Shown: positions 14,779-21,492 of the stretch, piece after piece
Layout of the letters: each line of letters starts with the position of its first letter
How positions within the stretch are numbered: position 1 is the stretch's first letter
Assembly (NCBI GenBank): GCA_021786455.1
Contig: JAJYNF010000054.1
Location: forward strand, 1-21,492
Origin: Acidobacteriota bacterium
GTDB lineage: Bacteria > Acidobacteriota > Terriglobia > UBA7540
Reading direction: 5' to 3'
Length of the DNA: 21,492 bases
Position numbers and translations under genes: made by a program
The notes under the pieces: generated by a model
Seen by the model: the letters and a program-made list of their open reading frames with translations, nothing else
Told to the model about the DNA's origin: nothing
Databases searched by the model: none

Positions 14779-15813
14779 CTAGCCCAGGGTTACGCTATAA
14801 GCCAGCGCGCAAAACCCCAAAATCAGCAATGCGATTGCGGCCAGCATGGCCTGGACGGCCTTGCCTCCGGTGCCCTTCCATTCGCCGGTCAAAAATCCCC
14901 AGGCGCTCGAGGTCACGATGATGATGGACATGAACAGCGGCCAGCCCAGCACCGGCCCCATGTCGCCGATGCGCGACATGGCCACTCCGTAAATCGCCGA
15001 GCTGCCCATCCACAACGCCGCCATGATCAACCCGTAGATCCAATAGATGCCGGAGCCCGGGGCAGCGAAAAAGCGGAAACTGCGGTTCTTGCGCCAAAGA
15101 TAGATGCAATAGATCAAATACGGCGCCAGCGACGCCGTGTACAGCGGCGCCCAAATGACGTTGTACTTGTTAATAGGGCTGGCGCCCATCTCGACCGCGC
15201 GTTGGATGGTCGGCGTGCAAAAAGCCGCGCCAAAGTTGCCGAGCGGCGAGCCGAGTCCGGCGAGAATACAGAGCGTCAGGCCAGCCGCAAAGCTCATCCG
15301 CTTTTCGGCGGATTCCGAAGGCGTCGCCCTCCGGCGAAGCTGTTTTTCCTTTTCCCGCCCGGCCAGCGCCGACACCACAATCCCCGCCAAGACCAGCACG
15401 ATGCCCACAAAGAAAAACAGGCCCTCGCGCGTAAAAATCATTTGCGAGTGCTGCGTGAGGAACGGCAGGAGCGAGCCAAAGGCCGTCGAAATGCCGATGG
15501 CAATGGCAAAATTCAGCGCAATGCCGACGGCCGCAATTCCCAAGCCGAAAAAAATCTGCGCCAGCCCGAATCCGATGCCAAAAAGAATCAGCATTGACCA
15601 CTGGGTTGCCGGGGTCTGCTCGAAAAGCCGGACGGCGTGGGGGATGGTCGCGAACACCAACGCCCACGGCAGAATCAACATCGCCCAAACCGCCCAAACC
15701 GGCCAGATGTTTTCCCACTTCCAGGCTTTGGTGTATTTCGTCGGCGTGGCAAAGCTTCCATTGAGCAGCCCCGCCACAATGGACAGCGCCACTCCCGCGA
15801 AGATGTCTGGCAT
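14779..15813 (-). CDS. rhaT: RhaT-family sugar:proton symporter
   Basis: A 344-residue inner-membrane protein of the L-rhamnose transporter family (drug/metabolite transporter superfamily). I see about ten hydrophobic segments, with a charged cytosolic loop near the middle (REKEKQLRRR). Family signatures include NGSFATPTKYTKAWKWENIWP near the N-terminus, GIGFGLAQIFFGLGIAAVGIALNFAIAIG, and GEWKGTG near the end. It imports a sugar with protons. Rhamnose is the family's known substrate, but no rhamnose catabolic genes are visible, so another sugar is possible. I start at ATG 15813. The in-frame GTG at 15825 overlaps the AGGAGG ribosome site (15825-15830) and cannot use it. A 9-bp hairpin lies just upstream of that site. 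Confidence 0.9.
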   Translation of the reverse strand: MPDIFAGVALSIVAGLLNGSFATPTKYTKAWKWENIWPVWAVWAMLILPWALVFATIPHAVRLFEQTPATQWSMLILFGIGFGLAQIFFGLGIAAVGIALNFAIAIGISTAFGSLLPFLTQHSQMIFTREGLFFFVGIVLVLAGIVVSALAGREKEKQLRRRATPSESAEKRMSFAAGLTLCILAGLGSPLGNFGAAFCTPTIQRAVEMGASPINKYNVIWAPLYTASLAPYLIYCIYLWRKNRSFRFFAAPGSGIYWIYGLIMAALWMGSSAIYGVAMSRIGDMGPVLGWPLFMSIIIVTSSAWGFLTGEWKGTGGKAVQAMLAAIALLILGFCALAYSVTLG

Positions 15814-15824
15814 CTGGGGTTCCA

Positions 15825-15830
15825 CCTCCT
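15825..15830 (-). promoter_or_regulatory. Ribosome binding site that decides the rhaT start
   Basis: Perfect AGGAGG on the minus strand, 11 bases before ATG 15813. The spacing is a little long, but the site overlaps the competing GTG start, which rules that start out. Confidence 0.6.
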
Positions 15831-15834
15831 CGCT

Positions 15835-15866
15835 CGGCGGCCTTCCACGTTCGGGCGAGGCCGCCG
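15835..15866 (-). promoter_or_regulatory. GC-rich hairpin in the rhaT leader
   Basis: A perfect 9-bp inverted repeat (CGGCGGCCT 15835-15843, AGGCCGCCG 15858-15866) with a 14-base loop, ending four bases before the AGGAGG ribosome site. There is no T-tract after it, so it is not an intrinsic terminator. It could affect ribosome access or mRNA stability. Confidence 0.45.
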
Positions 15867-15926
15867 CCGCGACCGCTTTCTACCGTTTGAGCCGGCGGCT
15901 CACTGACCGGCCCGTTCCGGCAAAAC

Positions 15927-15955
15927 AGTCTAGTCGAAACCCGCATCGCCCGCAA
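15927..15955 (-). promoter_or_regulatory. Candidate promoter of rhaT
   Basis: On the minus strand: -35 TTGCGG (15950-15955), 17 bp spacer, -10 TAGACT (15927-15932). Only TTG of the -35 and four of six -10 bases match the consensus. Transcription would start near 15920, leaving a leader of about 107 bases that holds the GC-rich hairpin. Confidence 0.35.
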
Positions 15956-16186
15956 TCATTTACCTCAACCCAAGAATCGCGGTCGAGGGGCTGACAGAAT
16001 GCAGAAAACAGCCTCCACGGGACGTGTGTTGTAGAAGTATTGAAGGGGCTCGAAACACCATCACCCTCCTGGGGGCGCGTCAAAGATTTCTCGCAAAATC
16101 TCTATACCCCACATCCCGCCAGGGTGAGCGACCTTTCCGACGCTCCCCCACCCGCCAATCTCGATGCTTGGGAACTGAGTAGCCTC
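15956..16186. other. Intergenic stretch between rhaT and galM
   Basis: This divergent intergenic region carries no convincing gene. The plus-strand open frame that crosses it (from 16040) lacks a ribosome site and recognisable domains. With the flanking promoter candidates the whole gap from the rhaT start to the galM relic is about 500 bp. Confidence 0.5.
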
Positions 16187-16214
16187 TTGAAGAAATTCCA
16201 TCTGATGATATGCT
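16187..16214 (+). promoter_or_regulatory. Candidate promoter of galM
   Basis: TTGAAG (16187-16192), 16 bp spacer, TATGCT (16209-16214). The -10 is preceded by TGA, so it has the TGN extended -10 element. It lies about 100 bp before the signal-peptide relic at 16315 and about 220 bp before the usable galM ATG. Confidence 0.35.
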
Positions 16215-16314
16215 GGTGTGCCGCTTTGAGCGGGACGTGCTCCCGCAGTGGCAATCAGACACCCCGTGGCGACGATACCGAAGAGGCCGCCATCGCGCGG
16301 CGAAGTGATCGTCT

Positions 16315-16362
16315 ATGAAAAAATGCATTGCGCTGCTTTTGACGCTGATCTGCGCGGCCTGA
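16315..16362 (+). pseudogene. Signal-peptide relic of galM, ended by an in-frame TGA
   Basis: ATG 16315 opens a 15-codon frame, MKKCIALLLTLICAA then TGA (16360-16362). It has the shape of a Sec or lipoprotein signal: two lysines, a hydrophobic core, then small residues. It is exactly in frame with galM (117 bases = 39 codons before its ATG). The in-frame translation after the TGA ends in QRSVFGK, which reads like the first strand of secreted aldose epimerases. The simplest reading is that a nonsense change separated the export signal from the enzyme. A real leader peptide is the alternative. Confidence 0.55.
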
Positions 16363-16431
16363 GGGCGAAAGCCGCTCCAGAAAACTCAAAGGATTGCGCA
16401 GTCCAACATTCAAAGGAGCGTATTTGGAAAA

Positions 16432-17457
16432 ATGGCTAACGGACAAACGGCGGACCTTTACACCCTCTCCAACCCAAGTGGCATGACCGTCAAGATTACA
16501 AATTACGGCGGAAGGATTGTCTCCATCATCGTGCCAGACCGGCAAGGAAAGATGGCGGACGTAGTGCTCGGCTTTGACAACCTCAACGGTTATTTGGGAA
16601 ACAATCCCTTTTTTGGCGCTCTGATTGGCCGTTACGCCAACCGGATTGCCAATGCCGAGTTCACCTTGGACGGGAAAGTCTATCATCTGCCGGCCAACGA
16701 TCACGGCAACTGCCTGCATGGCGGGCCGAACGGCTTCGACAAGCAATTGTGGACGGCGCATGAAATCAGCTCGACGCCGCCGGCGCTCGAACTCACTTAC
16801 CTCAGCAAGGACGGCGAGGCCGGCTTCCCCGGCAATCTTTCCGTCGAGGTCGTCTATACGCTCGAAAACGACAACGCCCTGAAAATTGACTACACGGCAA
16901 CCACCGACAAGGACACGGTGCTCAATCTGACCAATCACTCCTATTTCAATTTGGCAGGCCAAGGGAATGGGAATATTTTGAACCAGGAGATTATGATTAA
17001 CGCCGACCACTACACCCCCATCGGGTCCACGCTCATCTCTACAGGCAAGATTGAGAGTGTGGCCGGCACTCCGCTCGACTTTCGCAAGCTGACACCTATT
17101 GGCGCGAGGATTCGCGACAACTTCCAGCAACTCCAATATGCCAAGGGATACGATTTCAATTATGTGCTGAACCGGAAGGGCCCCGGCATGGTGCTGGCAG
17201 CGCGGGCAGTGGATCCCGCCTCGGGCCGCGTGCTCGAAGTCTCAACGACCCAGCCGGGAATCCAGTTTTACACGGGAAACAATCTGGACGGAACCATTCA
17301 CGGCACAGACGGAAAGATTTACGAACATTGGGGCGCTTTCTGCCTGGAGACCCAACATTTTCCGGACTCGCCTCACCACCCGAATTTCCCGACCACGGAG
17401 CTCGAGCCTGGTGAGACTCTCCACGAGACCACAGTATTCAAGTTTTCGACGGATTAA
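16432..17457 (+). CDS. galM: Aldose 1-epimerase (mutarotase), probably cytosolic after loss of its signal peptide
   Basis: A 341-residue galactose mutarotase that interconverts alpha and beta anomers of aldohexoses. Catalytic and binding residues are all present: H96 (CLHGG), H169 (LTNHSYFN), D241 (GYDFNYV) and the catalytic base E306 (CLETQHFPDSPHHPNFP). R71 is in the GRYANRIANA stretch. Length and residue spacing match the family, so the catalytic domain is intact. The ATG used is the first in-frame start after the TGA at 16360; no ATG, GTG or TTG lies between. AAGGAG sits about 13 bases upstream, a long spacing. Homology-like residues (RSVFGK) continue upstream of this ATG. It likely feeds sugars to the adjacent kinase and transporter system. 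Confidence 0.9.
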   Translation: MANGQTADLYTLSNPSGMTVKITNYGGRIVSIIVPDRQGKMADVVLGFDNLNGYLGNNPFFGALIGRYANRIANAEFTLDGKVYHLPANDHGNCLHGGPNGFDKQLWTAHEISSTPPALELTYLSKDGEAGFPGNLSVEVVYTLENDNALKIDYTATTDKDTVLNLTNHSYFNLAGQGNGNILNQEIMINADHYTPIGSTLISTGKIESVAGTPLDFRKLTPIGARIRDNFQQLQYAKGYDFNYVLNRKGPGMVLAARAVDPASGRVLEVSTTQPGIQFYTGNNLDGTIHGTDGKIYEHWGAFCLETQHFPDSPHHPNFPTTELEPGETLHETTVFKFSTD

Positions 17458-17630
17458 CCCGTAATTCGTTCGGAATCAATCTCCTTGCAACCCTGAGAGC
17501 CGCGGCTATTCCCTCGAAGGTGCCGGGGCGCACCCGAGCGATCTTCTTCGGCGGGACGTTTCTGTCCAAGGAAGCCCGGCGGGCGTCGGCTCAAGACAAC
17601 GCTGGTGCTTTTTGGACCCCGCCAGCCGAG

Positions 17631-17646
17631 TGTGACGCCCGTCACT
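17631..17646 (+). promoter_or_regulatory. CRP/FNR-like palindrome upstream of nifJ
   Basis: TGTGA-N6-TCACT matches the CRP-family consensus TGTGA-N6-TCACA except at the last base; 12 of the 14 central bases are self-complementary. It is centred about 70 bp before the nifJ start. A second dyad, GGACA-N5-TGTCC, lies at 17663-17677. If the site works at -41.5, transcription would start near 17680, but the -10 there (ACAAAT) is weak. The rest of the 17458-17708 gap shows no gene. Confidence 0.4.
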
Positions 17647-17693
17647 GCCAGAAATCAGCCCTGGACAAATGATGTCCTTGAAGCAATTGAGAC

Positions 17694-17700
17694 AGGAGGT
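17694..17700 (+). promoter_or_regulatory. Ribosome binding site that fixes the nifJ TTG start
   Basis: Perfect AGGAGGT, eight bases before TTG 17709. No in-frame ATG or GTG near here has a comparable site, so the rare TTG start is well supported. Confidence 0.75.
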
Positions 17701-17708
17701 AGCAAGCC

Positions 17709-20700
17709 TTGGCGAGAGAACAAGCCGAAGAAAAGACCGGAACGGTTCGAGAAGCCTTATATCCCGGCATTGCAACAGCCGCGGATGGCTCGGAGGCAGC
17801 CGTCTGGGTGGAGTCGCATATATCGCAGGGCGCGTGCGCTTATCCAATCACGCCCTCCACGCCGATGGGAGACCGCTTTGGAGTCGAATACGCCAACGGG
17901 ACAAAAAACCTTTGGGACGAGCCGCTCCAGTTTTTGGAGCCCGAATCGGAGCATAGCTCAGCGTCAGCCTGTGAAGGGTTTGCGCTTGCGGGCGGGCGCG
18001 TGACGAACTTCACGTCGGGCCAAGGGCTGATCTTGATGAAGGAAGTGCTGTACGTGATCGCGGGCAAGCGCCTGCCGGTTGTTTTCCACATCGGGGCGCG
18101 GGCGCTGACATCCCAATCGTTGAATATCCATGCTGGCCATGATGACGTGATGGGAGTGGCGGACTGCGGGTGGGGCATTGTATTTGCGAGAAACTCCCAG
18201 GAGGTAGCGGACCTGGCGCTCATCGCGCGTCGCGCCGCGGAAGATTCGGAAACGCCTTTCATGGTGGCCCAGGATGGCTTTATCACGACCCACACCGTTC
18301 AGACGGCGCGTCTGCCCGAGCCGGAGCTGATGCGGCGTTTTGTAGGCGCGCCCTCGGAAAAGCTGCGGAAGCTGTTTGACCCGGAAAATCCTCTGCTGAG
18401 CGGCCCTGTTCAGAATCAGGACGCTTATATGACCGGCAAGGTGGCACAGCGGTATTTCTATGACCGCGTGGGGCCAGCGCTGAAGTCAGCCATGGAGGAG
18501 TACGGCCAACTCACTGGCCGCCCCTATGATTTTGTACGCGGCTACCGCATGGAGGACGCCCAATACGCCATCGTGGGGCTTGGTTCCATGATGGAAACGG
18601 CAGAGGCTACGGTGGATTTTCTCCGCGCGCGGGGCTGGAATATCGGCGCGCTCACCGTGCACAGCTTTCGGCCTTTTCCTTCGACGCTCATTGCCGAGCA
18701 GTTGGCGGGATGCGAGGCGGCAGTGGTTGTGGAAAGGGCGGATGTGCCGCTGGCGCAGTCCAATCCGTTGACGATGGAGCTCAAGGCGGCCCTGGCGGAT
18801 TCTGGCGGCACCTGGGGGAATCACCGGCTGGAGGTTTACTCGGCGGTTGCCGGCCTGGGGGGGCGCGACGTCCGGCCCGGCCATTTTCTCGCTGCCGTTG
18901 AGGAAATGGCCAGGGGAAACGGCAAACGATTTTTTGTCCTTGGGGTTCGTCATGAGAAGGCCCTGGAAATCCGTGAGGATCCCGACGTTCGTCCGCCGGA
19001 TGCCTACTCGTTGCGGGGACACTCGGTCGGCGGTTTCGGTTCGGTAACCACAAACAAAATCCTCGCCGCTGTCGGTTCGGATCTTTTTGGCCTGCACGCT
19101 CAGGCCTTTCCAAAATACGGGTCGGAAAAGAAAGGGCTGCCGACCAGTTACTACTTGACCCTGGCTTCGGAGCCTGTCCGGCTGCACGGCGAGCTCCGGC
19201 AAGTGGAGTTTGTCGCTGTTCAGGACCCCAATGCGTTTCTTAACGGGAATCCGCTGGAGGGCGTCGAGCCGGATGGCATCATCTATCTTCAATCTCAACT
19301 CCCGCCTGAACAGATTTGGGAAAGCCTGCCTCCCGCAACTCGAGAAATCATCCGAACACAAAGGTTGCATTTGTTCGCCCTCGATGCGCTGCGCATCGCG
19401 CGTGAATCATCCAGCCGAGCCGACCTTCAGACACGAATGCAAGGCATCGTGCTATTAGGCGCGTTCCTCCGGCTCACTCCCTTTCGTCACCGAGCTGGGC
19501 TGGACGACGAAGCGATGTTCGCTTCGCTCGAAAAAGCACTCGAGAAGTATTTTGGTAAACGCGGCCGGCAGGTCATCGAGGACAATTTGAAAGCGGCGCG
19601 GCGCGGCTTTGATGAAGTGGTGGAAGTTGTTCCGCCAGCGGAGGAGGCGCAATCTCCAGGCCAAGCCGCTGAGCCGCCGGGAATACCTCGCGCCAACGGC
19701 TTGGATGGCGTGGTTCCGTCAGATTTCTGCAAGCGCGTCATCGGAGCCTACCACCACGGCGCGGAGTTGGAACTGGAAGCCGATCCTTACGTTGCCCGCA
19801 GCCTGATGCCCGCATGGACCGGCCGCGAACGCAGCTTCCGGCACCTGGCGCCGGAGATCCCCGCCTTTATCGCGCCCAATTGCGTTGGCTGTATGGATTG
19901 CGTCAACGAATGCCCAGACACGGCGATTCTGGCAAAGGTCGTCTTTCCTGAGACGCTCGACGAGAAAGTGGCCAAGGTGGAGCAGCCCGAGCTGCGACAG
20001 TGGCTGCGCGAGCAGTTTGTCAGCACCACAAAGTATAACGATTTGGTGGCGAAGCGCGGCCAGAAGGGCGGATTGTTTGGCATCTTCATTGACCCTGATA
20101 AATGCAAAGGGTGCGGCGAATGCGTGGAAGTGTGCGGGAGCCACGAGGCGCTCAAGATGGTCAATAAAGAAGGTATTTCCCTTCACCACTACGATCTGGC
20201 CATGGATTTATACCATCATTTGCCGGAAACGCCCGGCCATCTTCTCAATGAAAAGTCCCTGGGCGATATGATGCTGGCGGGACGCACGCTGCTCTATGCC
20301 GGCGGCGGGGGTTCGTGCATGGGTTGCGGCGAGGCCACGGCGGTTCGCATGATGCTGGCGGCCACAGGTTTCGTTTATGGAAAGGACGTTGGCATTGTCG
20401 CCGCCACCGGATGTAACACCGTCTATGGATCCACCTATCCCTACAATCCTTTTGGCATCCCGTGGACCAATTCGCTGTTCGAAAACGCTCCGGCAGACGC
20501 GATGGGCATCCGGCTGCGATGGAATCAGGAAGGTCACCTGCGGCACCGCTTGTGGGTTCTCGGCGGTGACGGCGCCATGTACGACATTGGTTTCCAATCG
20601 CTTTCCAGGATGCTGGCATCGGGCTTGGACATTAAGGCACTGGTCCTGGATACCCAAGTCTATTCGAACACGGGCGGCCAGAATTCGACGGCGACCTTTA

Positions 20701-21239
20701 CCAGCCAGGATGCGAAGATGGCTGCTGTCGGCCGCGTCCGCGGTGGCAAAAGCGAGCATCGCAAAGAGATCGGGCAGATCTTGATGATGCATCCCCACGT
20801 GTTTGTGGCGGCCACCACGCCGGCTCACATCAATCACTTTTACAAGTCGGTGATGGGCGCAAACGAGTTCCCGGGCCCGGCCGTCGTCATTGCATATTCC
20901 ACTTGCCAGCCTGAGCATGGCGTGCCGGATGACCGCTCCATGGCTCAAGCGAAGCTGGCTGTGGAAACCCGAACTTTCCCTCTGTTCATATACGACCCGC
21001 GCAAAGGGCAAAAAATCAGCGATTGTTTAAGCCTCCAAGGCAACCCAACACCCAAAACTGACTGGTATATTGATCCGCACACCAATCAGGCTCTGGACTT
21101 CGTCGGTTTTGCTCGTACCGAAGGCCGTTTTGCCCGCCACTTTGATTCGAGCGGCCTGCCGGACGAATTTATCAAGACGGCCCAGGAGGATCGCCTGGAG
21201 AACTGGCGACACCTTCAGGAATTGGGCGGGCTTCGCTGA
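17709..21239 (+). CDS. nifJ: Single-chain pyruvate:ferredoxin (flavodoxin) oxidoreductase
   Basis: A 1176-residue enzyme that oxidises pyruvate and CoA to acetyl-CoA and CO2 and reduces ferredoxin or flavodoxin in the cytosol; it is usually oxygen-sensitive. The domains are in standard order. First is a pyruvate-binding N-domain (YPITPSTPMG at 45-54; GARALTSQSLNIHAGHDDVM). Next is the transketolase-like second domain (about 260-400), then the gamma-type domain (about 430-620). The 2[4Fe-4S] ferredoxin domain has C725, C728, C731, C735 and C799, C802, C805, C809. The thiamine-diphosphate domain follows (GDG at 953-955, SNTGG at 986-990). Proximal-cluster cysteines are C870, C873, C902 and C1066. 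The gamma domain reads RGHSVGGFGSVTTNK and YGSEKKGLP, unlike the usual RGLGADGTVGANK and YDSKKSGG. It is monocistronic as far as seen. Confidence 0.95.
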   Translation: MAREQAEEKTGTVREALYPGIATAADGSEAAVWVESHISQGACAYPITPSTPMGDRFGVEYANGTKNLWDEPLQFLEPESEHSSASACEGFALAGGRVTNFTSGQGLILMKEVLYVIAGKRLPVVFHIGARALTSQSLNIHAGHDDVMGVADCGWGIVFARNSQEVADLALIARRAAEDSETPFMVAQDGFITTHTVQTARLPEPELMRRFVGAPSEKLRKLFDPENPLLSGPVQNQDAYMTGKVAQRYFYDRVGPALKSAMEEYGQLTGRPYDFVRGYRMEDAQYAIVGLGSMMETAEATVDFLRARGWNIGALTVHSFRPFPSTLIAEQLAGCEAAVVVERADVPLAQSNPLTMELKAALADSGGTWGNHRLEVYSAVAGLGGRDVRPGHFLAAVEEMARGNGKRFFVLGVRHEKALEIREDPDVRPPDAYSLRGHSVGGFGSVTTNKILAAVGSDLFGLHAQAFPKYGSEKKGLPTSYYLTLASEPVRLHGELRQVEFVAVQDPNAFLNGNPLEGVEPDGIIYLQSQLPPEQIWESLPPATREIIRTQRLHLFALDALRIARESSSRADLQTRMQGIVLLGAFLRLTPFRHRAGLDDEAMFASLEKALEKYFGKRGRQVIEDNLKAARRGFDEVVEVVPPAEEAQSPGQAAEPPGIPRANGLDGVVPSDFCKRVIGAYHHGAELELEADPYVARSLMPAWTGRERSFRHLAPEIPAFIAPNCVGCMDCVNECPDTAILAKVVFPETLDEKVAKVEQPELRQWLREQFVSTTKYNDLVAKRGQKGGLFGIFIDPDKCKGCGECVEVCGSHEALKMVNKEGISLHHYDLAMDLYHHLPETPGHLLNEKSLGDMMLAGRTLLYAGGGGSCMGCGEATAVRMMLAATGFVYGKDVGIVAATGCNTVYGSTYPYNPFGIPWTNSLFENAPADAMGIRLRWNQEGHLRHRLWVLGGDGAMYDIGFQSLSRMLASGLDIKALVLDTQVYSNTGGQNSTATFTSQDAKMAAVGRVRGGKSEHRKEIGQILMMHPHVFVAATTPAHINHFYKSVMGANEFPGPAVVIAYSTCQPEHGVPDDRSMAQAKLAVETRTFPLFIYDPRKGQKISDCLSLQGNPTPKTDWYIDPHTNQALDFVGFARTEGRFARHFDSSGLPDEFIKTAQEDRLENWRHLQELGGLR

Positions 21240-21344
21240 ACCACCACGCTTTGCCAGCTTTGCTCGCAGGCCCCGTCGGCTCCTGCCACAAAGGGAAATA
21301 TATCGGCCTTTCCTCACTCGCCTGCCTGAGGTATCATTTGGGGC

Positions 21345-21364
21345 CGTGAGCGTGGCGGCTCACG
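21345..21364. terminator. Hairpin between convergent nifJ and the right-edge gene
   Basis: A perfect 7-bp inverted repeat (CGTGAGC, six-base loop, GCTCACG) about 105 bases after the nifJ stop. It overlaps the TGA of the minus-strand gene. No T-run follows on either strand, so it is a weak terminator candidate at best. The stretch 21240-21344 shows nothing else. Confidence 0.3.
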
Positions 21365-21492
21365 TAAGCCAATGCAAGCAGCCCGCAATGTCCATGTGGC
21401 AGCGCACGACCAGAAGCCCAAAATAGGCGATAAGACAGAGCAACGCCCCAACGATAATCCATAGGCCCTGCCAGCAGGAACGCGACAATGCG
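21360..21492 (-). CDS. C-terminal end of an unknown membrane protein (partial)
   Basis: A minus-strand frame open from the window edge to TGA at 21360-21362 (about 43 codons). It contains one strongly hydrophobic segment (GLWIIVGALLCLIAYFGLLVV) followed by a short tail with His and Cys residues. It looks like the last transmembrane helix of an inner-membrane protein whose body lies beyond the right edge. No family can be named from this fragment. It could be a chance hydrophobic frame. Confidence 0.4.
   Translation of the reverse strand, partial: ALSRSCWQGLWIIVGALLCLIAYFGLLVVRCHMDIAGCLHWLT

Noticed and set aside
14692..15994. Long plus-strand frames opposite rhaT
   Set aside because: Arg/Ala/Pro-rich shadows of a GC-rich membrane gene; the minus-strand frame has clear RhaT motifs.
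16040..16318. Plus-strand 92-codon frame upstream of galM
   Set aside because: No ribosome site or domain; it overlaps the candidate galM promoter and the signal-peptide relic in another frame.
16360..16377. Selenocysteine insertion at the galM TGA
   Set aside because: The stem is too short and too close to the TGA for a bacterial SECIS element, and no selenoprotein GalM is known to me; TGA is used as a stop elsewhere in the window.
17454..17847. Minus-strand frames between galM and nifJ
   Set aside because: They overlap the nifJ ribosome site and start, and show no recognisable protein features.
18486..19370. Minus-strand 294-codon frame inside nifJ
   Set aside because: Antisense shadow of a well-conserved gene with intact PFOR motifs; no independent evidence.

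Overview
The window is GC-rich, bacterial and gene-dense. It looks like a piece of an Acidobacteriota (or similar soil-bacterium) chromosome or metagenome contig. This is inferred from gene content only: a secreted S53 peptidase with serine/threonine-rich repeat domains, a Tat-exported hydroxypyruvate-isomerase-like protein, a RhaT-type transporter, a form II CO-dehydrogenase-like operon and a single-chain pyruvate:ferredoxin oxidoreductase. No rRNA, tRNA, CRISPR array or transposase was found.

Left part (1-5077). A minus-strand membrane cytochrome runs off the left edge. It has a histidine-containing transmembrane domain followed by at least five c-type haem motifs. Upstream of it lies a strong intrinsic terminator that ends a small unknown gene (104 codons), whose promoter suggests a leaderless transcript. 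After about 330 bp without a gene comes a secreted S53 (sedolisin) peptidase on the minus strand with three C-terminal beta-sandwich-like repeats and a clear promoter.

Middle (5210-12648). A YchF-like ATPase and an IscU/NifU-like scaffold lie on the plus strand. They converge on a six-gene minus-strand operon transcribed as coxS, coxL, coxM, coxG, xdhC, mocA. CoxL carries AYRGAGR instead of the form I cysteine motif, so this is a form II molybdenum hydroxylase with an unproven substrate, accompanied by its Moco-cytidylating (MocA) and XdhC maturation factors. A near-consensus -35/-10 promoter overlaps the stop codon of the upstream gene and sits among three copies of an 8-bp repeat.

Right part (12645-21492). 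A block of sugar-related genes follows on the minus strand: a Tat-exported sugar isomerase-like protein, a ROK fructokinase-like kinase and RhaT. An aldose 1-epimerase is on the plus strand. Its former signal peptide appears to be cut off by an in-frame TGA, probably leaving a cytosolic enzyme. Next is nifJ, with a TTG start behind a perfect Shine-Dalgarno sequence and a CRP/FNR-like palindrome upstream. The C-terminal end of a minus-strand membrane protein lies at the right edge.

The most notable points are the nonsense-interrupted galM, the fused b-type/c-type cytochrome, the IscU-like protein missing its third cysteine, and the promoter/repeat architecture of the cox operon.
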